Origin: VRUE01 sp963817945
GTDB taxonomy: Bacteria > Actinomycetota > Thermoleophilia > Solirubrobacterales > 70-9
Direction of reading: 5' to 3'
NCBI GenBank assembly: GCA_963817945.1
Contig: CAWFQH010000001.1
Location: forward strand, 744,001 to 808,000
DNA: 64,000 nucleotides
Made by a program: the position numbers and the translations under genes. Below the pieces are notes generated by a model. The model searched no databases. It was not told where the DNA came from and saw only the letters and a program-made list of their open reading frames with translations. Shown here in pieces: positions 26,031-34,666 of this stretch. The first letter of the stretch is position 1, and every line of letters starts with the position of its first letter.

Positions 26031-27167
26031 GTGGCCGAAATCGCTCCCAGAGCCCGTCTCGACGTGCGCGCTAACGATTTCCGGCGCCAGTGGGAAGACG
26101 TCCGCGGGGAGGCGGTCGAGGCGCTCGACCGCGTCGGGCGCAGCGGCTGGCTGGTTCTCGGCGAGGAGGTGCGTGCCTTCGAGGCCGAGCTGGCCGCCTG
26201 GTGGGGAGTCGAGCACGCCGTCGGGGTCGCCAGCGGCCTCGACGCGATCGAGATCGGCCTGCGCGCCGCCGGGCTGCGGCCCGGAGCACGCGTCCTGACG
26301 ACGCCGCTGACCGCCTTCGCGACGACGCTGGCGACGATCCGGGCCGGCGGCGAACCCATCTGGTGCGACGTCGACGAGACGGGCGGGATCGACCTCGACG
26401 AGGCCGAGCGGGCGCTCCGTGAGGACCCCTCGATCGAGGCGCTGGTGCCCGTCCACCTCTACGGCCACCCACTCGACCTCGAGCGACTCGAACGGATCGC
26501 CGCCGAACACGGCGTGATGGTGATCGAGGACTGCGCCCAGTCGGCGGGCGCGCGCCGCGACGGCCGGCCCACCGGCACCGCGGGCCTCGCCGCCGCGACG
26601 AGCCTCTACCCGACCAAGAACCTGGGCGCGATGGGCGACGGCGGCATCCTCCTCACCGGCAGCGCCGAGCTGGCGGAGCGGGCGCGGCGACTGCGCGACT
26701 ACGGCCAGGAGGCCCGCTACGAGCATGTCGAGCTCGGCCTCAACAGCCGACTCGACGAGGTGCAGGCGGCGATCCTGCGCTCGGCCCTGCTGCCGCGGCT
26801 CGACGGCTGGCTGCGGCGCCGCCGCGAGATCGCCGCCCGCTACGACGAGGCGCTCGCGGATACGGCGCTACGCCCGATCCGGCCCGCCGCAGGCGACTCA
26901 GCCCATCACCTCTACCCGGTCGAGGTCGCTGCGGGGGAGCCCGCCGAGATCGCGACCGGCCTGGCCGAGCGCGGGATCGGTGTCGGCCGCCACTACCCCT
27001 TCGTCTGCCCCGATCAAGCCGCGGTCCGCGGCCGCGGCGCCGAGGTCGGCGCCCTGCCCGTCGCCAGGCGCCTGGCCGAGCGCGAGCTCTCGTTGCCGAT
27101 CCACCCCTACCTCGACGAGACCGAAGTGGACGCCGCGATCGACGCCTGCCGGGCGGTCTGCACTTGA
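26031..27167 (+). CDS. DegT/DnrJ/EryC1/StrS sugar aminotransferase
   Basis: PLP-dependent enzyme that aminates a keto-sugar nucleotide. The 378-aa protein has GVASGLDAIEIGL, TPLTAFATTLATI, VPVHLYGHP, EDCAQSAGARRDGR and the PLP Lys196 in SLYPTKNLGAMGDGG. The start is the GTG before AEIAPRARLDV; the frame is open upstream but is antisense to the polymerase and non-conserved in character. The downstream acetyltransferase/WxcM fusion argues for a FdtB/QdtB role: aminating dTDP-3-keto-6-deoxyhexose to the 3-amino sugar. It overlaps the next gene by 4 bases. Confidence 0.9.
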   Translation: MAEIAPRARLDVRANDFRRQWEDVRGEAVEALDRVGRSGWLVLGEEVRAFEAELAAWWGVEHAVGVASGLDAIEIGLRAAGLRPGARVLTTPLTAFATTLATIRAGGEPIWCDVDETGGIDLDEAERALREDPSIEALVPVHLYGHPLDLERLERIAAEHGVMVIEDCAQSAGARRDGRPTGTAGLAAATSLYPTKNLGAMGDGGILLTGSAELAERARRLRDYGQEARYEHVELGLNSRLDEVQAAILRSALLPRLDGWLRRRREIAARYDEALADTALRPIRPAAGDSAHHLYPVEVAAGEPAEIATGLAERGIGVGRHYPFVCPDQAAVRGRGAEVGALPVARRLAERELSLPIHPYLDETEVDAAIDACRAVCT

Positions 27168-28117
27168 GCCCTCCCGTCAACTCGCTGATCGTCCCGGTCT
27201 ACGGCAACGCCGGCTCGATCGACGCGCTGGTCGAGACGGTGTCCGACCTGGCGCGGCAGGTCGAGGGTGGCCTGGAGGCGATCTTCGTCGTCGACGGCAG
27301 CCCCGACGACTCGCGCGAGCGCCTGCTGGCGGCGCTGCGACGCACCGATTTGGAGGCGCGCCTGGTCGACCACTCGCGCAACTTCGGCTCCTTCGCCGCG
27401 ATCCGCACCGGCATGAGCCTGGCGCGCGGCGAGCGGATCGCGGTGATGGCGGCCGACCTGCAGGAGCCGCCCGAGCTAGTGCTCGAGTTCCTGCGTCGCC
27501 TCGCCGGCGGCGAGGTACGACGTCGTCGTCGGCGAACGAGCCAGCCGCGACGACCGCGGCGACACCGCCTCCGGCCTCTACTGGCGCCTCTACCGACGCT
27601 TCGTGATGGCCGACATTCCGGCCAGCGGCGTCGACGTCTTCGCCTGCACCGCCGCCGTCCGCGACGTCGTCTGCTCGCTCGAGCACGTCAACACGTCGCT
27701 CGTCGCCCAGCTCTTCTGGGTCGGCTTCCGGCGCGAGATCGTCCCCTACGATCGGCGCCCGCAGCCGCCGGCAAGAGCGGCTGGACCCTGCGGCGCAAGC
27801 TGCGCTACCTGTCTCGACAGCGTCTTCGCCTTCACCGACCTGCCGGTGCGCGTCCTCTGGGTCGTCGGCTTGCTGGGCCTCGCCCTCGGCCTGCTCGTCG
27901 GCGCGGTGATCGTGATCGCCCGCGCTGGTCGGCGCGATCGACGTCCCGGGCTACGCGGCGACGGTGTTGACGATCGTCTTCTTCGGCAGCCTCAACCTGA
28001 TCGGGCTGGGAATCATCGGCTCCTACGTCTGGCGCGCCTACGAGATCGATCAAGGGCCGGCCGGGCGCGATCGTCCGCGAGATCGTCGACCTGCCGGGAG
28101 GGAAAGAGGATGGCTGA
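27164..28117 (+). pseudogene. GT2 glycosyltransferase (polyprenyl-P sugar synthase-like), frame interrupted 5 times as sequenced
   Basis: The N-terminal 116 codons are intact (NSLIVPVYGNAGSIDALVE, VVDGSPDDSRERL, ARLVDHSRNFGSFAAIRTG, MAADLQEPPELVLEFLRRL). After that the protein continues only by changing frame near 27515, 27766, 27813, 27924 and 28057. Rejoined, it reads a complete family protein: DLTGGF-equivalent region FVMADIPASGVDVFAC, then two C-terminal transmembrane helices (VLWVVGLLGLALGLLVGAVIVIA and VLTIVFFGSLNLIGLGIIGS) and a stop at 28117. The rejoined sequence is conserved throughout, so errors in the consensus are as likely as real decay. Its end overlaps the next start (ATGGCTGA). 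Confidence 0.75.
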
Positions 28118-29055
28118 GGTGTTCGTGCATGACCGCGGGCTCTGCGAGAGCGACGAGGTCGGCGCCGGGACGCGGATCTGGGCCTTCGCCCACGTCCTGC
28201 CCGGCGCCAGGATCGGCGCCGACTGCAACATCTGCGACCACGTCTTCATCGAGAACGACGTCATGGTCGGCGATCGGGTGACGATCAAGTGCGGCGTGCA
28301 GCTCTGGGACGGCGTGCGGCTCGAGGACGACGTCTTCGTCGGGCCCAACGCCACCTTCACCAACGACCCCTTCCCGCGCAGCCAGCAGCACCCCGACGAG
28401 TTCGCCCGCGACCGTGGTCCGGACGCGGCGCCTCGATCGGCGCCAACGCCACGATCCTGCCGGGACTGGACCATCGGCCAGCGACGCCATGGTCGGCGCC
28501 GGCGCCGTCGTCACCCGCGCCGTCCCGCCCCACGCGATCGTCATCGGCAACCCCGCCCGCATCCGCGGCTACGCCGAGACTCCCGGGGCCCGATGCCAAG
28601 ACCTCCGAGCCGCCGCGCGTCGGCAAGGAACCGCTCGGCGTGCGCGGCGTCCAGCGTGCAGCGGTGTCCCGGAGTACGCGACCTGCGCGGCAGCCTCACC
28701 GCCGCCGACCTGCCCAGCGAGGGCATCCCCTTCGTCCCGCAACGCTGCTTCGTGGTCTTCGACGTGCCCAGCCGCAGGAGGTGCGCGGCGAGCACGCCCA
28801 CCGCGCCTGCGAGCAGTTCCTGGTCTGCGTCTGCGCGGCTCGGTGATGGTCTCCGTCGACGACGGCCGCGAACCGGCGCACGAGGTCCTGCTCGACTCGC
28901 CCACGGTCGGCGTCTACATGCCCGGCCGATGGTCTGGGGCACCCAGTACCGCTACGGCGCCAGACGCCGTGCTGCTCGTCCTCGCCTCGCTGCCCTACGA
29001 CCCCGACGACTACATCCGCGACTACGACGAGTTCCTCGCCGCCGCCCAGGGCTAG
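28110..29055 (+). pseudogene. Bifunctional sugar N-acetyltransferase / WxcM-type 3,4-ketoisomerase (FdtD-like), frame interrupted about 11 times as sequenced
   Basis: The first ~100 codons are intact and form a left-handed beta-helix hexapeptide transferase (FVHDRGLCESDEVGAGTRIW, CNICDHVFIENDVMVGDRVT, DDVFVGPNATFTNDPFPRS). Frame changes follow near 28410, 28426, 28469, 28479, 28588, 28657, 28677, 28777, 28832, 28924 and 28957. Rejoined, the N-terminal domain ends with AVPPHAIVIGNPARIRGYAE. A WxcM/FdtA cupin domain follows (YADLRGSL, GEHAHRACEQFLVCV, MVWGTQYRY, ASLPYDPDDYIRDYDEFLA). The same domain pair is known from Shewanella FdtD. With the upstream aminotransferase and rmlA/rmlB it would complete dTDP-3-acetamido-3,6-dideoxyhexose synthesis. 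Confidence 0.72.
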
Positions 29056-29056
29056 C

Positions 29057-30466
29057 TTGCCCGCCCCACTCGCTCAAGCCGTCCGGCGGGCGCGTGCGGC
29101 GCCCGCGCTCACGGCCTTCGCGATCGCCTGCGCAGCTGGCATCGTCGTCGCCCTTCTGCAGGGCGAAAAGTGGTTCCACTACGACTCCGGCGGCTACTGG
29201 AGCCTCTCGGAAACCTTCGTCCGCGACGGCAGCTTCTCGCTCTTCAACTACGAAGGCGACGGCCTGCGCGGCTTCACCCTGCCGCTGCTCTACTGGGCGG
29301 TGGGAACCGTCGGCGACGCCTTCGGCGCCATGGACTCGCTGACGGTCCGGGTCTTCAACGCCGCGCTGTTCGCCCTGATCGGGGCGATTCTGGCCCCCCG
29401 TTTGGCCGCGGTCACCTGGCCCGAAAGGAGCTGGAACGTGAGCCGGCGCCTCGTCCTCTGTGGCCTTCTCCTGCTCTTCTGGGGCGGCTATCTAAGCTTT
29501 CCACTGAGCGACTTCCCCGCCTTCGCGCTGGCCCTGCTGGCGCTGCTCACGGTCGCTCGTTCGGACTCCTGGCCGTCGCTGCTCCTCGCCGGGCTCTGCG
29601 CGGGGCTGGCGATCAACTTCCGCCCCGCTTACGCGTTCCTGGCGCCAGCGCTGATCGTGCTGCTGGGTTGGAGCTGGATCGAGCGGCGCGGCGACGGGCG
29701 GCTCCTGACTCGGCGCCACGCGCTCGCCTTCGCCGCGCTCGCGGCCGGCGGGGCGCTGGTCGCTCTGCCGCAGGCGGTCGTGCAGGAGCGCCAGTTCGGA
29801 CAGTTCTCGCCGATGCCCGGCAGCTCGACGCTGAGCTCCTCCCAGTACCGGCTCGGGATCGAACTGCAGCGTTACGAGACCTACCTCGGCGGCGGCATGG
29901 AATACGTCGACCCGCACACGGGCGAGCTCGTCGAAGAGCTCGACCGCAGAGGGCTCAGCGTCTCCTCATACCTCGACGTCCTCGTCAGCAACCCCGTCAC
30001 GATCGCCGGCCTCGTCCTCCGCCACACGGTCAATGGCTTCGACCAGCGCTACACGACGCCCTACGTGGAGACGCTCGAATCCGAACAGAGCGGCTTTAAG
30101 TCGACCTGGCACCTGCTGCTGCGCGTCGCCGGCTTTTTGCTCCTCTTCCTGGCGATCCTCCGCGTTGTCTGGCCGGCCGGGCGCCGCAGCCTCGGGCCGG
30201 CTCGCTGGCGCTACATCGTCGCTCTGCTCCTCGTCGTCGCGGTCTCGGCGATACCGGCAGCAATGGACACCCGCTACGTCCTCCCCGCCTACGTCGTCTG
30301 CTGGCTGCTCGCGGCCGCCCCCGGCTGGCGCGAGGCACTGAGGGAGGCGCACGCGAGGCCGCCCCGGCGCGCCGCCCTGGGCCTCGCCCTCGCCGCCGCC
30401 GCCCTCTACGCCGTCGTCGTCTGGACGATCGTCAGCGGCGCCACCGACAACCTGCGCCTCGCCTGA
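29057..30466 (+). CDS. Polytopic membrane protein, probable GT-C type glycosyltransferase
   Basis: A 469-aa protein, TTG start one base after the previous stop. A first helix (AFAIACAAGIVVALLQG) is followed by the external FHYDSGGYWSLSETFV, where GT-C enzymes carry catalytic acidic residues. About ten more helices follow, with AINFRPAYAFLAPALIV and PAAMDTRYVLPAYVVCWLL typical of ArnT/PMT-like proteins near their end. It probably transfers a sugar from a polyprenyl-phosphate donor, perhaps the product of the GT2 gene just upstream. The substrate is unknown. Confidence 0.75.
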   Translation: MPAPLAQAVRRARAAPALTAFAIACAAGIVVALLQGEKWFHYDSGGYWSLSETFVRDGSFSLFNYEGDGLRGFTLPLLYWAVGTVGDAFGAMDSLTVRVFNAALFALIGAILAPRLAAVTWPERSWNVSRRLVLCGLLLLFWGGYLSFPLSDFPAFALALLALLTVARSDSWPSLLLAGLCAGLAINFRPAYAFLAPALIVLLGWSWIERRGDGRLLTRRHALAFAALAAGGALVALPQAVVQERQFGQFSPMPGSSTLSSSQYRLGIELQRYETYLGGGMEYVDPHTGELVEELDRRGLSVSSYLDVLVSNPVTIAGLVLRHTVNGFDQRYTTPYVETLESEQSGFKSTWHLLLRVAGFLLLFLAILRVVWPAGRRSLGPARWRYIVALLLVVAVSAIPAAMDTRYVLPAYVVCWLLAAAPGWREALREAHARPPRRAALGLALAAAALYAVVVWTIVSGATDNLRLA

Positions 30467-30492
30467 GGCGGCAATCGGAAAGGATTCGCGCC

Positions 30493-31221
30493 GTGGACGA
30501 GGCCGCATACCGAGAGCACTACGAGGTCGAGGACCGCCACTGGTGGTTCCGCGGGCGCTGGGCCGTGGTCGAGTCGCTTCTCTCTCGCACCTCCCTGCCG
30601 CCATCGCCGCGGATCCTCGACGCTGGCTGCGGCACCGGCGGCAACCTGCGGCGCTACGCCCGGCTCGGCGAGGTGGAGGGCGTCGAGCCGTCGGCCGCCG
30701 CAGTCCGCTTCTGCCGCGAGCGCGGCTTCGCCGTCGAGCAGGCGGGACTGGAGGAACTGCCGTTCGAAGACGGACGTTTCGACTTGGTCGCCGCGACCGA
30801 TGTGCTCGAGCACATCGCGGCGGAGCGGCAGGCGCTGAGCGAATTGCGACGGGTGACCAGGCCCGGCGGGGCGATGCTCCTCACCGTGCCCGCCTACATG
30901 TGGCTGTGGAGCGCGGAGGACGAGAGCCTGCACCACCAGCGCCGCTACACCAGGCCGCGCCTGCTGCAGGCGGTCCGGGGGGCCGGCTGGCAGCCCGAGA
31001 CCGCGACTTACTTCAACCTGCTGCTGCTGCCGGCGATCGCCCTCGCCCGCCGCCTGCCGGGGAGGGAATCCAAGCAGCGCCGGGCGGAGGTCGAACGCAC
31101 CCCGCCCGCCCTCGACGGCCCGCTCTCCCTGCCGATGCGCTTCGAGGCGCGGCTGGTCCGCGCCGGCGTTCGCCTGCCCGCCGGCGTCTCAGTCGCGCTC
31201 GTCTGCCGCAACGGGGACTGA
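30493..31221 (+). CDS. Class I SAM-dependent methyltransferase
   Basis: A 242-aa soluble protein with a GTG start. It has the N-terminal YEVEDRHWWFRGR segment common in glycan-locus methyltransferases, motif I ILDAGCGTGGNLRRYA (about 41-56), GVEPS for the ribose-binding acidic residue, DLVAATDVLEHI and RRVTRPGGAMLLTVPAY. It may methylate a sugar or lipid of the polysaccharide. Its last 33 bases overlap the end of the convergent GT2 gene. Confidence 0.87.
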   Translation: MDEAAYREHYEVEDRHWWFRGRWAVVESLLSRTSLPPSPRILDAGCGTGGNLRRYARLGEVEGVEPSAAAVRFCRERGFAVEQAGLEELPFEDGRFDLVAATDVLEHIAAERQALSELRRVTRPGGAMLLTVPAYMWLWSAEDESLHHQRRYTRPRLLQAVRGAGWQPETATYFNLLLLPAIALARRLPGRESKQRRAEVERTPPALDGPLSLPMRFEARLVRAGVRLPAGVSVALVCRNGD

Positions 31222-32022
31222 GCCCCCCGCAGCGCCCGCCCGCCGCGGGCGGGCCGAGCGACGGAGCCGGTAGGCGAGACGGCTGATGTCCCGCAGCATC
31301 TGCACGCTCGCCGACATCACCCGGACGCGCGAACGGGAGTCGTGCACGTAGAGCACCGGCACCTCGGCGATCCTGAGGCCGGCCAGGTCGGCCCGCATCA
31401 GCAGCTCGACGTCGAAGGCAAAGCCGGGGCAGATCTGCTCGGCCAGAAGGTCCCTGGCGACAGCCGTCCGCATCAGCTTGAAGCCGCACTGGGTGTCGCG
31501 CACGTCGAGGCCGGTCAGCATCCGCACGGCGCCGTTGAAGGCGGTGCCGGTCAGCTGCCGGTGCATCGGGCCGCGCTCGACCACCGCCCCCGGCACCGCC
31601 CGCGATCCGATCGCCAGGTCGAAGCCGTCGCGGACCGCGGTGGCGAGCTTCTCCAGCTCCTCCAGCGGCGTAGAGAGATCGACGTCCGCCAGCAACACGT
31701 ACTCGCCCGCCGCCTGCTCGACGCCTGCGGCGACGGCCGCGCCCTTGCCCTCGTTGCGGCTGAAGCCGAGAACCGGCTTCAGCCGCCGGTCGGCGGCGGC
31801 CGCGGCTGACAGGATCTCCGCCGTGCGATCGCCGCTGCCATCGTCGACGATCAGCGTCTCCAGCAGCTCGAAGCCGGCCCCCTCCACCGCCTCCTGCGCG
31901 GAACCGGCCAAAGCATCCAGCAGGCCCGGCAGCCGCGCCTCCTCGTCAAAGGCCGGGATCACCAGCGAGAGAGTCGCCCGCGTGAGGCCGGACGCAGGGG
32001 CCGTTGGGTTCGCGCCTCCCAC
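31189..32022 (-). CDS. GT2 glycosyltransferase, dolichyl-phosphate beta-glucosyltransferase-like
   Basis: A 277-aa enzyme resembling ALG5-type polyprenyl-phosphate glucosyltransferases: LSLVIPAFDEEARLPGLLDAL, LIVDDGSGDRTAEIL, GFSRNEGKGAAVAAGVEQA, LLADVDLSTPLEELEKL with the metal-binding Asp pair, DVRDTQCGFKLMR and VPVLYVHDSRSRVRV. There is no C-terminal transmembrane helix. It would make a lipid-linked hexose for the GT-C type proteins of this locus. Its 3' end overlaps the methyltransferase gene by 33 bases, tail to tail. Confidence 0.9.
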   Translation of the reverse strand: MGGANPTAPASGLTRATLSLVIPAFDEEARLPGLLDALAGSAQEAVEGAGFELLETLIVDDGSGDRTAEILSAAAAADRRLKPVLGFSRNEGKGAAVAAGVEQAAGEYVLLADVDLSTPLEELEKLATAVRDGFDLAIGSRAVPGAVVERGPMHRQLTGTAFNGAVRMLTGLDVRDTQCGFKLMRTAVARDLLAEQICPGFAFDVELLMRADLAGLRIAEVPVLYVHDSRSRVRVMSASVQMLRDISRLAYRLRRSARPRRAGAAGGSVPVAADERD

Positions 32023-32064
32023 AGCGCCAACGATACGCGAGCAGATAGCGTCCGCGATTCGCAG

Positions 32065-32844
32065 ATGCCAGCCGCGACGAGCCTCCGCTCCACGAATCCA
32101 TACGGCGTCAAGTCGATGGCGGCCCGCACGGGCGGCCTCTACCGCTGGGCGCGGCGGCTGCGCGCTCTCGCGCGGTACCTACGGCGGCGGCCGCACGATC
32201 CCGACTTCGCCGCCTTCGGCAAGTTGCCCGGCGAGGGCCTCTTTCTCGACGTAGGGGCCAGCATCGGCCAGTCGGCCCTCTCGTTCCGCATCTTCAACCG
32301 GCGCGCCCCGATTCTCTCGCTGGAGCCGCTGCCCTCCCACCGTGACGACCTGCGCTTCGTGCAGCGAGCAATCCGCGGCTACCGCTTCATGATCGCCGGC
32401 GCCGCCGAGCGGACCTCGCGGGCGACGCTTTACGTACCGATGCTCGGCTCCTACGAACTGCCGGCGGAGTCTGCGCTGAACCGCGAGGACGCCGCCGCCG
32501 TCCTCGCCCGCCTCGAAGCCGAAGGCGCCCACGGCGGCGACCTGCACCTGAAGGAGGTGGAGGTGAAGCTGCAGCGGCTCGACGAGCTCGGCCTCGACCC
32601 GAGCTTCGTCAAGATCGACGTCGAGGGGGCCGAGCTCGGCGTCCTCAGAGGGCTGCAGGAGACGATCGCGCGCTGCCGGCCGGCGCTGATGATCGAGCGC
32701 TCCGAGCGGATCGGCGAGGTGATCGAGCTCCTCGGCGGGGAGGGGTACGACCCCTTCGTCTACGACAATGCCGGCGAGGGCTTCCGCCCCTACCAAGGGC
32801 AGTCGACCGTCAATGTCTTCTTCCTGGCTGGGTCTGAGCGCTAG
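32065..32844 (+). CDS. FkbM-family methyltransferase
   Basis: A 259-aa protein with FkbM features: LFLDVGASIGQSALSFRIFN (SAM motif I), LSLEPLPSHRDDL, FVKIDVEGAELGVLRGLQ and PALMIERSE. FkbM enzymes O-methylate sugars or polyketides and are frequent in polysaccharide loci. An ATG at 32116 (before AARTGGLYRWAR) is an alternative start, with a conserved basic N-terminus either way. It ends directly against the convergent glycosidase-like gene with no spacer. Confidence 0.88.
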   Translation: MPAATSLRSTNPYGVKSMAARTGGLYRWARRLRALARYLRRRPHDPDFAAFGKLPGEGLFLDVGASIGQSALSFRIFNRRAPILSLEPLPSHRDDLRFVQRAIRGYRFMIAGAAERTSRATLYVPMLGSYELPAESALNREDAAAVLARLEAEGAHGGDLHLKEVEVKLQRLDELGLDPSFVKIDVEGAELGVLRGLQETIARCRPALMIERSERIGEVIELLGGEGYDPFVYDNAGEGFRPYQGQSTVNVFFLAGSER

Positions 32845-33978
32845 CTAGGGGCGAGCGCGGCCGCCGCTGAGGGAGACGAAGGCGCGCCAGGCCGGCTTCG
32901 GCTTGAAGCGGGGGCCACTGCGGAAGAGGCCGACCGAGTCGCAGAAGTTGCAGGAGCCGGCAGCGTCCTTCCAGGAGAACCAGTAGACCTGCTTCACGTT
33001 GAGGCGGCCGCGGTTGGCGATCAGGTAGCGGTAGGAGTCGCGCAGCTGCCGCACCTGCCCCTGCACCCCCTGCTCGAAGGCGACTTGGCGGAAGTTGTTC
33101 TGGGAGCCCCAGCCGATCTCGGTCAGGTAGAGGCCGGCCCTCGGATCGCGGTTGTCGCGGGCGACTTCCCGCAGCTCCTCCGCCATTTCAATCAGGTCGT
33201 CGGCGTCGATGGCGTAGGGGTGCAGGGCGATGCCGTCGAATTTCGCCTTGATCCCCGGCACCGCGTAGAGGCGGTCGAGGAAGTCGGCGGCCGGCATCCC
33301 CCGCCGACCGGACGCGGTCGGCTCCCCGAAGAGGCCGGAGAGGATGACGTCGGCCCCGGGGTCTGCGGCGACGATCGCGCGGTGGCTCAGCTTCAGCAGC
33401 CGCGCGTAGCGCGAGGGCGAGACCGGCAGGGCGAAGTAGAAGAAGTTGGCCTCGTTCCAGACCTGCCAGGCGCGGATCGGCAGCGGCCGCGGAATCGGCG
33501 GCTCGTATTGCACGCCGATGCCGCCGGGTGCGCGGCTGCGCCAGAACTCGCCTCCCGGCCCGTAGCGGTCGACGATCGCGGTCAGGAAGGCGGCCCAGGC
33601 CTGCCGTTGCACGCCGCTGTCGACGGGCATCGTCGTCGGCTTGCGCGCGAGCCAGCGCGGCGTGCCGTAGAGGAAGGGGAGGACCTCGATCCGCTCGCGC
33701 GCCGCCAGCTCGACGATTTCGTCGAGGCCTTCCCAGACGTAGCCGCCGCGCCGCGAAGGCTGCACCGCGCCCCAGGGAACAGGCACACGAATCGTGCCGA
33801 TGCGCCCGGCGCGCATGTAGTCGACGTCGGTCTCGGTGAGGATCGTCTGCGGGGCGATCCCGAAGAAGTCGCGCGGCACCGCCTGCGCGGCCGGGGCCGC
33901 CAGCGAGCTCGCCATCCCGGCGAAGGCCAGCAGCGAGGCGGCAAGCGTGGCGGCGAATGCGGTTCTCGGCGATTTCAT
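32845..33978 (-). CDS. Secreted glycoside hydrolase-like protein (TIM barrel), paralogue 2
   Basis: A 377-aa exported protein. Its signal peptide is at 1-34 (AATLAASLLAFAGMASSLA ending AAQA) and the domain begins RDFFGIAPQTIL. The likely catalytic pair is Glu176 in WQVWNEANF and Glu287 in LYLTEIGWG. Near the C-terminus is the unusual SCNFCDSVGLF with PKPAWRAF, as in paralogue 1 at 7308-8453. The ATG before KSPRTAF was chosen because it alone gives an N-terminal signal peptide. The two Cys of CNFC may bind a metal or form a disulfide; the substrate is unknown. Confidence 0.82.
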   Translation of the reverse strand: MKSPRTAFAATLAASLLAFAGMASSLAAPAAQAVPRDFFGIAPQTILTETDVDYMRAGRIGTIRVPVPWGAVQPSRRGGYVWEGLDEIVELAARERIEVLPFLYGTPRWLARKPTTMPVDSGVQRQAWAAFLTAIVDRYGPGGEFWRSRAPGGIGVQYEPPIPRPLPIRAWQVWNEANFFYFALPVSPSRYARLLKLSHRAIVAADPGADVILSGLFGEPTASGRRGMPAADFLDRLYAVPGIKAKFDGIALHPYAIDADDLIEMAEELREVARDNRDPRAGLYLTEIGWGSQNNFRQVAFEQGVQGQVRQLRDSYRYLIANRGRLNVKQVYWFSWKDAAGSCNFCDSVGLFRSGPRFKPKPAWRAFVSLSGGRARP

Positions 33979-34126
33979 CGGCGGTAAGCGACTGCGGACG
34001 CGCAGCATACGGATGGCCCAGGTCGCAGGGCCGGGGAGCCAACCGATTCCAGAACCCGGCGCTGGCGGCCAAGTCGCGGTCGCGCGGCGCTGGCGTGCGA
34101 GCAGCGCAGGATTTAGGCTCGGTGCG

Positions 34127-34666
34127 ATGTGGGCAAGCCGCATTCTTGTCGCCGCAGACGTCCACGTCTGGAGCGCGGAGCTCGACTCGCCGTCCTGGCC
34201 GGGCGCCGAAGGCCTGCCGCCGGGAGAGCGCGAACGGGCGGCCCGGATCCTGAACCCGCGCCGGGCGCGGCGCTGGACGGCGGCGCGCTGGGCGCTGCGC
34301 CGGGTCCTCTCGCATTATTTGGGCGCGGCGCCGACGGAGATCGAGCTAGCGAGCGCCGAGGGCGGCAAGCCGGCGCTCGCAGCGTCGCCGCTCCACTTCA
34401 ACCTCAGCCACTCGCACCGCATCGCTTTGGTGGCCGTTGCAACCGGCCGCGAGGTCGGCGTCGACGTCGAGTGGATCGACCCGCGGCGCCCCACTCCCTT
34501 CTACCTCGGCTGGACGCGCCGCGAGGCGGCCGCCAAGTGCTGCGGCGGCGGACTCTGGTCGCCGCCGCCGCCCGACCGTTCGGTCACGGTGGCCAACATC
34601 GAGGCGGCCGCCGGCTTCGCCGCCGCGCTGGCGGTCGAGGCCCTGCCGCGCCTCAACGCCGCCTGA
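34127..34666 (+). CDS. 4'-phosphopantetheinyl transferase superfamily protein
   Basis: A 179-aa protein that would transfer phosphopantetheine from CoA to a carrier protein. Family features are ARRWTAARWALRRVLSHYL, KPAL then FNLSHSHRIALVA, the magnesium-binding VGVDVEWID and the WTRREAAAK helix. It is shorter than Sfp (about 225 aa), ending soon after the last motif. No carrier protein, PKS or NRPS is in the window, so its target lies elsewhere. It is divergent from paralogue 2 of the glycosidase-like pair and overlaps the end of the next gene by 14 bases. Confidence 0.85.
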   Translation: MWASRILVAADVHVWSAELDSPSWPGAEGLPPGERERAARILNPRRARRWTAARWALRRVLSHYLGAAPTEIELASAEGGKPALAASPLHFNLSHSHRIALVAVATGREVGVDVEWIDPRRPTPFYLGWTRREAAAKCCGGGLWSPPPPDRSVTVANIEAAAGFAAALAVEALPRLNAA

